DNA from: an uncultured Bacteroidales bacterium
GTDB taxonomy: Bacteria > Bacteroidota > Bacteroidia > Bacteroidales > Bacteroidaceae
DNA length: 5,938 nucleotides
NCBI GenBank assembly: GCA_947367415.1
Contig: CANBEE010000173.1
Location: forward strand, 1 to 5,938
Direction: 5' to 3'
Positions 5,700-5,938 of the stretch are shown piece after piece. Under the pieces are notes generated by a model. That model made no database searches, had not been told where the DNA came from, and saw only the letters and a list, made by a program, of their open reading frames with translations. Position 1 is the stretch's first letter. Each line of letters opens with the position of its first letter. The position numbers were made by a program, and so were the translations under genes.

Positions 5700-5938
5700 G
5701 AAAGTGAAGAAAAACCACAAAAATTAGAGCACCAACGACAGAAAATATATAACCTTTTAAGACGGTGCAAAGACCTAAGTAAAACAGACGAATTAAAGGC
5801 TTTGCGCGATAAGCTTACTTTTGAAATCACCAGCATCCGAAAAGAAATTAAAGTAGGATGCGAAATTATAGAGCGCAGCACAACAATCCACGAGCTAATC
5901 AAAAAGGAAAAAGCACAACGATTAGCCCAAAACAATCT
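5700..5938 (+). pseudogene. Relaxase/mobilization-protein C-terminal tail-like frame, lacking a start and cut by the window edge
   Basis: An open + frame runs to the window end with no stop and no ATG or GTG from about 5523 onward; the part before about 5700 is merely antisense to guaB and its promoter. From about 5733 the translation is strongly hydrophilic and helical: QRQKIYNLLRRCKDL, then LKALRDKLTFEITSIRKE, then IKVGCEIIERS and a Lys/Glu-rich end. This order (RxxLYxLLRR, helix, LRREVxLCxxIxxRS, charged helix) is what I recall from the C-terminal region of MobA/VirD2-type relaxases of conjugative and mobilizable elements in Bacteroidetes and Firmicutes. The N-terminal HUH catalytic domain is absent, since guaB occupies the space, so this appears to be a 5'-truncated remnant. 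The antisense frame at 5645-5935 is Ser/Phe/Cys-rich and looks like a shadow. Alternatives are another coiled-coil protein, or a chance open frame in A-rich DNA. The family call is from memory of motif order, not a search. Confidence 0.5.

Noticed and set aside
5637..5700. Purine riboswitch upstream of guaB
   Set aside because: The predicted leader is only about 25 nt, too short for a purine aptamer, and none of the conserved loops are present.
5645..5935. 96-aa minus-strand frame upstream of guaB (MFWANRCAF...)
   Set aside because: Rich in Ser, Phe, Cys and Arg, and the mirror of a charged helical frame on the + strand. It also spans the well-formed guaB promoter.

Overview
The window looks like a chromosomal segment of a Bacteroidales bacterium, most likely a Prevotella/Segatella-type gut or rumen species. 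Four things point that way: two promoters of the Bacteroidetes form (-33 TTTG, about 20 bp, -7 TAnnTTTG); A/T-rich leaders with no Shine-Dalgarno sequence; a large secreted glycosidase with N-terminal lectin-like modules and a Prevotella-style C-terminal tail (IYxLDGRQ...IYIxxGKKV); and an IMP dehydrogenase of the Bacteroidales type. The genus is an inference.

Layout. Positions 2-148 (+) hold the last 48 codons of a gene entering from the left, a Lys/Gly/His-rich basic tail of unknown identity. Positions 149-276 have no convincing gene but contain nested inverted repeats. A promoter at 277-308, overlapped by a perfect 7-bp inverted repeat, precedes the main gene. Positions 356-4099 (+) encode a 1247-residue exported glycoside hydrolase of family GH95 (alpha-L-fucosidase type). 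Positions 4107-4153 are a strong bidirectional terminator shared with the convergent guaB. Positions 4161-5636 (-) encode IMP dehydrogenase. Its promoter lies at 5667-5699. From about 5700 to the right edge an open + frame, with no start codon, resembles the C-terminal helical tail of a conjugative/mobilization relaxase.

How the parts relate. The GH95 enzyme would remove terminal alpha-L-fucose from host or plant glycans outside the cytoplasm. It stands alone here: no SusC/SusD pair, regulator or second glycosidase is visible. guaB is a housekeeping gene (IMP to XMP, first committed step of GMP synthesis) and has no functional link to the fucosidase; they share only the terminator. The relaxase-like piece suggests that a mobile element, or its remnant, borders guaB on the right.

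I do not see a clearly new biological system. The points most worth a second look are the start-less relaxase-like frame next to the guaB promoter, the A9 tract immediately before the glycosidase's C-terminal tail, the palindrome over the glycosidase promoter, and the structured spacer at 164-255.
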